Assembly: GCA_018609925.1 (NCBI GenBank) | Contig: JAHEOG010000122.1 | Location: 1 to 5,233, forward strand | Source: Gammaproteobacteria bacterium | Lineage (GTDB): Bacteria; Pseudomonadota; Gammaproteobacteria; Thiohalorhabdales; Thiohalorhabdaceae | Reading direction: 5' to 3' | DNA: 5,233 nucleotides | Shown: one piece after another, positions 1 to 5,233 of the stretch | Layout of the letters: each line of letters opens with the position of its first letter | Position numbering within the stretch: position 1 is the first letter of the stretch | Notes under the pieces: model-generated | Seen by the model: the letters and a program-made list of their open reading frames with translations, nothing else | Databases searched by the model: none | What the model was told of the DNA's origin: nothing | Made by a program: the position numbers and the translations under genes

Positions 1-803
1 CCGTGCTCGTGGCCTATCTCGATACCGAGCGGCGTTACCGGGAGATCAACGCGACGTACGCATCGTGGTACGGGCTCGACAGCGATGCGGTGGTGGGCCG
101 CCACGTATGGGAAGTGATCGGAGAGCAGGCCTACGCCTCGGTCCGGACCTATCACGACGCGGTGCTTCGCGGCGAGCACGTCTCCTACGAGGGACCCTTC
201 GTGTTCGCGGACGGCAGCCACGGGCGGATCCACGCCGACTACGTGCCCCACACGGTCCCCGATGGTGCGGTGATCGGCTATTTCGCGCTCATCCGCGATG
301 TGACCCGGCTCGATCAGGCGGAGAAGGATTATCTCACGGGCCTCGCGAATCGGCGCCGGTTCGACGAGCAGCTTCACGGCGCGATTGCCCACGCGCAGCG
401 ATCTCACAGGCCCCTGGGGCTGATTCTCATCGATCTGGATCGTTTCAAACAGATCAATGACACCCATGGCCACACACGCGGTGACGAGGTGCTGCGGGCC
501 GTGGCCGAGGCTTGGGCGGAGGCGATGCGAAGCAGTGATCTGCTGGCGCGCTGGGGCGGAGAGGAGTTCGCCGTCGCCGCGCCCGAGACCTCCCTCGAGC
601 AGACCCGGCAACTCGCGGAGCGCCTGCGCGTGCTCACCACGGAATTGCGCGTCGGGGAAGACCTTTCGGTTCGCGCGAGCTTCGGCGTCACCGCCTGCGG
701 GATCGGGGACGACGCTCGGGCGTTGCATGCGCGCGTGGACCGGGCCCTGTATCGCGCCAAGCGCCTCGGCGGCGGCTGCGTGGTCGCCCTCGAGCCGGAG
801 TAA
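1..803 (+). CDS. PAS-GGDEF diguanylate cyclase, 5'-truncated by the window edge
   Basis: The reading frame is open from base 3 to the TAA at 801-803. A GTG sits at base 3, but it falls at the first strand of a PAS domain (residues 1-100, numbered from that GTG), so the true start is probably upstream and more N-terminal sequence is missing. The PAS resembles the PAS_4 type (AYLDTERRYREIN, then VGRHVWEVIG). The GGDEF domain spans about 109-262: DYLTGLANRR entry motif, IDLDRFKQIND with metal-binding Asp144, active-site GGEEF at 185-189, and RSSD at 176-179, five residues before GGEEF, as expected for the inhibitory I-site. These intact motifs imply an active cyclase that condenses two GTP to cyclic di-GMP and is product-inhibited. 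Two oddities: only about ten residues link the PAS DVT motif to the DxLTGL motif, and the usual C-terminal GRN motif reads GGG. No EAL domain follows. The family is certain; the signal sensed is unknown. Confidence 0.95.
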   Translation, partial: VLVAYLDTERRYREINATYASWYGLDSDAVVGRHVWEVIGEQAYASVRTYHDAVLRGEHVSYEGPFVFADGSHGRIHADYVPHTVPDGAVIGYFALIRDVTRLDQAEKDYLTGLANRRRFDEQLHGAIAHAQRSHRPLGLILIDLDRFKQINDTHGHTRGDEVLRAVAEAWAEAMRSSDLLARWGGEEFAVAAPETSLEQTRQLAERLRVLTTELRVGEDLSVRASFGVTACGIGDDARALHARVDRALYRAKRLGGGCVVALEPE

Positions 804-829
804 GGGTCTCGAACAAACCGGAAGCGAGC

Positions 830-858
830 GGGGCGCCGGATCCGGCCCTTTTCGCCCC
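830..858 (+). terminator. Possible weak transcription terminator after the cyclase gene
   Basis: Arms GGGGCG (830-835) and CGCCCC (853-858) pair perfectly. Between them lies a fully self-complementary 12-bp palindrome GCCGGATCCGGC (835-846), which overlaps the left arm by one base. It lies 27 bases after the cyclase stop codon, a typical position. However, the T-run (849-852) is inside the stem-loop rather than after it, so this does not meet the standard intrinsic-terminator pattern. Confidence 0.25.
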
Positions 859-1120
859 TGGCGGCGGAGACCACAGAGACACTTTCTTGTCATCGGTTCC
901 GAACCGCGATCGAGGCGCTATTATGCAGGATCCCTTGGGCTCAGGGGTCGTGAATCCGTTGGGCACGCCCGCGTCGTAAGCCGCTCATCCGGCTTGGTGC
1001 TCGTGGACGATGGATTCGGTGGATCATGGGGGTCAGCTCGTGAATGGCCAGTCGAGGTGGTACTTCGCCCGTGCGTCTCAACGCTTCGGCCCATTCGTCC
1101 AGCAAGGGCGAGCCCATAAC
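859..1120. other. Gene-free stretch between the cyclase gene and the IS3 remnant
   Basis: I find no gene here that I can assign. It contains a 13-base palindrome CGGTTCCGAACCG (894-906), a perfect 6-bp stem AAGCCG/CGGCTT (978-983 and 990-995), and an isolated TATTAT (919-924) without a convincing -35 partner. On the reverse strand the frame from the ATG at 1117 down to the TGA at 941 is open for 58 codons and reads like ordinary protein (for example DEWAEALRRTGEVPPRLAIH). It is cut off at its upstream side exactly where the IS3-like end begins, so it may be the tail of a disrupted gene. I do not recognise the family. Confidence 0.4.
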
Positions 1121-1298
1121 TGAGCTTCCCCGGATTGGGCTGGGGCCGAGACCTGGTGGAGGATCAGGCCGCCCCCAGGAAGAGGAGCCCGACCATGGCA
1201 AGGAAGCGGTATACCGACGACTGCAAGCATGATCCGGTGAAGCTGATCACCGAGCGGGGATCCACCCTTCGGCAGGCATCGGAGGTGCCCTAGGGTAC
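1121..1298 (+). mobile_element. Left-end remnant of an IS3-family insertion sequence
   Basis: A TG-initiated GC-rich end (TGAGCTTCCCCGG, 1121-1133) lies 74 bases before a truncated IS3-type orfA, which is the spacing expected from a left terminal inverted repeat to orfA in this family. Many IS3-family ends start TGA and carry a CCCCGG core, and this one matches that style. Nothing resembling the rest of orfA, the orfB integrase with its DDE motif, or a right inverted repeat is present. Only the first ~5-15% of an element survives. The right boundary is uncertain: IS3-like coding similarity fades at about 1298. The exact left tip is inferred from the motif and was not confirmed by a target duplication. 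Confidence 0.55.
1195..1298 (+). pseudogene. Truncated IS3-family transposase orfA fragment
   Basis: ATG at 1195 is preceded by a purine-rich ribosome binding site (AGGAAGAGGAG, 1178-1188). The predicted peptide begins MARKRYTDDCKHDPVKLITE and continues RGSTLRQASE, which follows the conserved N-terminus of IS3/IS911-type OrfA (KRYTdEFKrdAVKLvtE...G.s..qAaeaLG), the start of its helix-turn-helix DNA-binding domain. Normal OrfA is about 90-110 residues; this frame hits TAG at 1291-1293 after 32 codons. If two bases (1285-1286) are skipped, the next codons read ALGY, restoring the family's 'EALG' motif, so a small frameshift appears to precede the truncation. Atypical residues (Cys for Phe in the FKR motif, Pro for Ala before VKL) also suggest decay. 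It cannot make a functional transposase. Confidence 0.7.
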
Positions 1299-1315
1299 AT
1301 GAGGTTTCCAGAGAA

Positions 1316-1429
1316 AAGGGGGATATCCACTTCGCTCAAGTGGCCACGACAAGTCGTGACTGTGGTGCCTGGTGTGCGCCACATCCGCCGCCCATGGTTC
1401 CAGACTGACGCAAAGTGGATACCTCCCTT
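1316..1429. repeat. 114-bp segment with 17-bp imperfect terminal inverted repeats
   Basis: The 17 bases at 1316-1332 and the reverse complement of 1413-1429 match at 15 positions, with the core TATCCACTT/AAGTGGATA perfect. Similarity weakens outside the repeats. The inner sequence has two small hairpins next to the left arm, and a further AAGTGG copy at 1338-1343. No open frame inside is credible, and I see no clear target duplication in the flanks. Ends with repeated AAGTGG-type motifs are reminiscent of IS21-family termini, so this may be two ends of an internally deleted element or a miniature inverted-repeat element; the family assignment is inference. Confidence 0.45.
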
Positions 1430-1456
1430 GAGGGAATAACGGATCGAGAGAACAAT
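1428..1456 (+). promoter_or_regulatory. Candidate sigma-70 promoter of the CheB-CheR hybrid gene
   Basis: TTGAGG (1428-1433, 4 of 6 to TTGACA) and AACAAT (1451-1456, 4 of 6 to TATAAT) are separated by the optimal 17 bases. It lies in the locally AT-richer stretch just before the start codon, giving a predicted transcript start about 12-15 bases before the ATG. It is the best promoter-like pair in the gap, but both boxes are imperfect. Confidence 0.35.
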
Positions 1457-1475
1457 TAGCTTTTTGAGATCCGTT
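1438..1475. repeat. Perfect 8-bp inverted repeat just before the CheB-CheR start codon
   Basis: AACGGATC (1438-1445) and GATCCGTT (1468-1475) are exact reverse complements 22 bases apart. They bracket the candidate -10 box, and the right arm ends two bases before the ATG at 1477. The only Shine-Dalgarno-like bases (GAGA, 1466-1469) touch the right arm. It could be a regulator-binding site or simply chance; the symmetry is seen, the role is not. Confidence 0.4.
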
Positions 1476-1476
1476 C

Positions 1477-4429
<2,953 letters not shown>

Positions 4430-4440
<11 letters not shown>

Positions 4441-5233
4441 CGAGCCCAAGCCCCTCTCTCAGGAGGCTTTGCGGGCGCAGGCGCGCCAGCGCTTGGGACA
4501 GGGGCCGACGAATATCGCCAACTGGACCGATGCGGATGTCCAGGCCCTGGTGACCGAGCTGGAGCTGCACCAGGAAGAGCTGCGGATCCAGAACGAGACG
4601 CTGGAGCACGCGCGGAATCGGCTGGAGACCGCCGAAAGCCGCTACCGCAACCTCTTCGAGCAGGCCCCGATTGGCTATCTGATCCTGGACGGCGAGGGCC
4701 GGATCCAGGAGGCCAATCGGGCCGCCGCTGAGCTCCTCGCCCCGGGCACCGATCCGGCCGGCAAGCTTCTGTCCGGCTTCGTGGCCCCCGACTCCCAGGA
4801 TGCGCTCCATCTCCACCAGCGCGCGCTGACCGCCGAGGACCAAGCCCACGTCGTCGACGAGCTGAACCTGGCCGGCGAATGGCCGAGCCCGCGCACCGTT
4901 CGCATCGACACGGTGGCGGACTCCGCCGCCGAGGCCGTTCAGTTCCGTTGCGCCCTGGTGGACATCACCGAGCGCAAGGCCCTGGAACAGTCCCTGCTGA
5001 AATACCGCACCGCCTTCGAGCAGTCCCGGGATGCGATCATGTTTTCGGATCGGGACCATTACCTGGAAGGCAACCCGGCTACCCTGGCGCTGTTCGGCGT
5101 AGACTCCGACGAGGCCTTTCGGGATCGTCACCCCGCCGATTTTTCACCCCCCTTCCAACCGGATGGCCGCCCCAGCAGCCAGTCGGGCCGGCGCAGGATG
5201 GAGGAGGCCTTTGAACACGGCCAGGCCTTCTTC
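4430..5233 (+). CDS. PAS-domain sensor protein, 3' end beyond the window
   Basis: The frame from ATG 4430 is open to the window edge, giving 268 residues with no stop. Residues 35-70 are a charged helix of the type ELELHQEELRIQNETLE, commonly found ahead of PAS domains in multi-PAS kinases and cyclases. PAS 1 spans about 71-183 (YRNLFEQAPIGYLILDGEG ... ALVDITERK, the usual DITERK exit). PAS 2 begins about 192 (YRTAFEQSRDAIMFSD, then EGNPATLALFGV and HPADFSPPFQPDG) and runs off the edge. There is no signal peptide or membrane segment, so it should be cytoplasmic. The output domain lies outside; a histidine kinase or GGDEF/EAL domain would be typical for this arrangement, but neither is visible. 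It overlaps the CheB-CheR gene by 11 bases in a different frame, so the two are very likely one operon and probably work in one pathway, with this protein perhaps supplying the output the hybrid lacks (inference). Confidence 0.93.

Larger units (their letters stand above)
1294..1476. other. Gene-free leader region between IS3 fragment and CheB-CheR gene
   Basis: This stretch is visibly less GC-rich than its flanks and contains no gene. It is dense in inverted repeats: the 17-bp imperfect pair bounding 1316-1429, a perfect stem CCACTT/AAGTGG (1327-1332 and 1338-1343), another perfect stem CACGAC/GTCGTG with a two-base loop (1345-1350 and 1353-1358), and the 8-bp repeat before the start codon. 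The last ~50 bases carry the candidate promoter of the downstream gene. Confidence 0.6.

Noticed and set aside
919..924. TATTAT as a -10 box
   Set aside because: No acceptable -35 at 16-18 bases upstream, and no recognisable gene follows on the + strand before the IS3 remnant.
404..1119. Overlapping frames on both strands across the cyclase gene and its downstream gap
   Set aside because: Their products are Arg/Pro/Ser-rich out-of-frame readings of GC-rich sequence and overlap the conserved GGDEF domain.
1363..1378. TGG-N10-GC pattern resembling a sigma-54 promoter
   Set aside because: The GG and GC spacing is right, but the TGGCAC and TTGC boxes match poorly, and it lies inside the inverted-repeat segment, 100 bases from the gene.
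1121..1476. A complete insertion sequence in the gap
   Set aside because: No orfB/DDE integrase and no matching right end occurs; only the left end and first ~30 codons of orfA are present.

Overview
The window is GC-rich DNA with compact signal-transduction genes on the + strand. Codon use, the fused CheB/CheR architecture and the PAS/GGDEF content suggest a high-GC proteobacterium, plausibly a gammaproteobacterium. This is inference from style; there is no rRNA or other marker to place it more precisely.

Layout. (1) Bases 1-803 hold the 3' part of a PAS-GGDEF diguanylate cyclase whose 5' end lies outside the window. (2) Bases 804-1476 form a roughly 670-base gap with no intact gene. It holds a weak terminator-like hairpin, a stretch of uncertain origin, a decayed left end of an IS3-family insertion sequence with the first ~30 codons of its orfA, and a ~114-bp segment bounded by 17-bp imperfect inverted repeats. 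A candidate promoter and an 8-bp perfect inverted repeat sit directly before the next gene. (3) Bases 1477-4440 encode a 987-residue CheB-CheR hybrid: methylesterase, methyltransferase, PAS-like region, long coiled coil, and two more PAS domains, with no kinase domain. (4) From 4430 to the right edge a second PAS-rich sensor gene runs open; it overlaps the hybrid gene by 11 bases and has a strong ribosome binding site inside it.

How they fit together. The hybrid and the downstream sensor are almost certainly co-transcribed and translationally coupled. Their sequence supports a two-protein sensory module in which the hybrid supplies PAS sensing plus CheB/CheR-type chemistry and the partner supplies more PAS sensing and an output domain beyond the window. 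The upstream cyclase makes cyclic di-GMP, but the insertion-sequence scar separates it from the module, so a functional link is only suggested by shared domain themes.

I see no tRNA, rRNA, CRISPR array or complete mobile element. The chromosomal genes are members of known families. The least explained part is the 804-1476 gap, where mobile-element debris appears to abut, and possibly to supply part of, the promoter of the hybrid gene.
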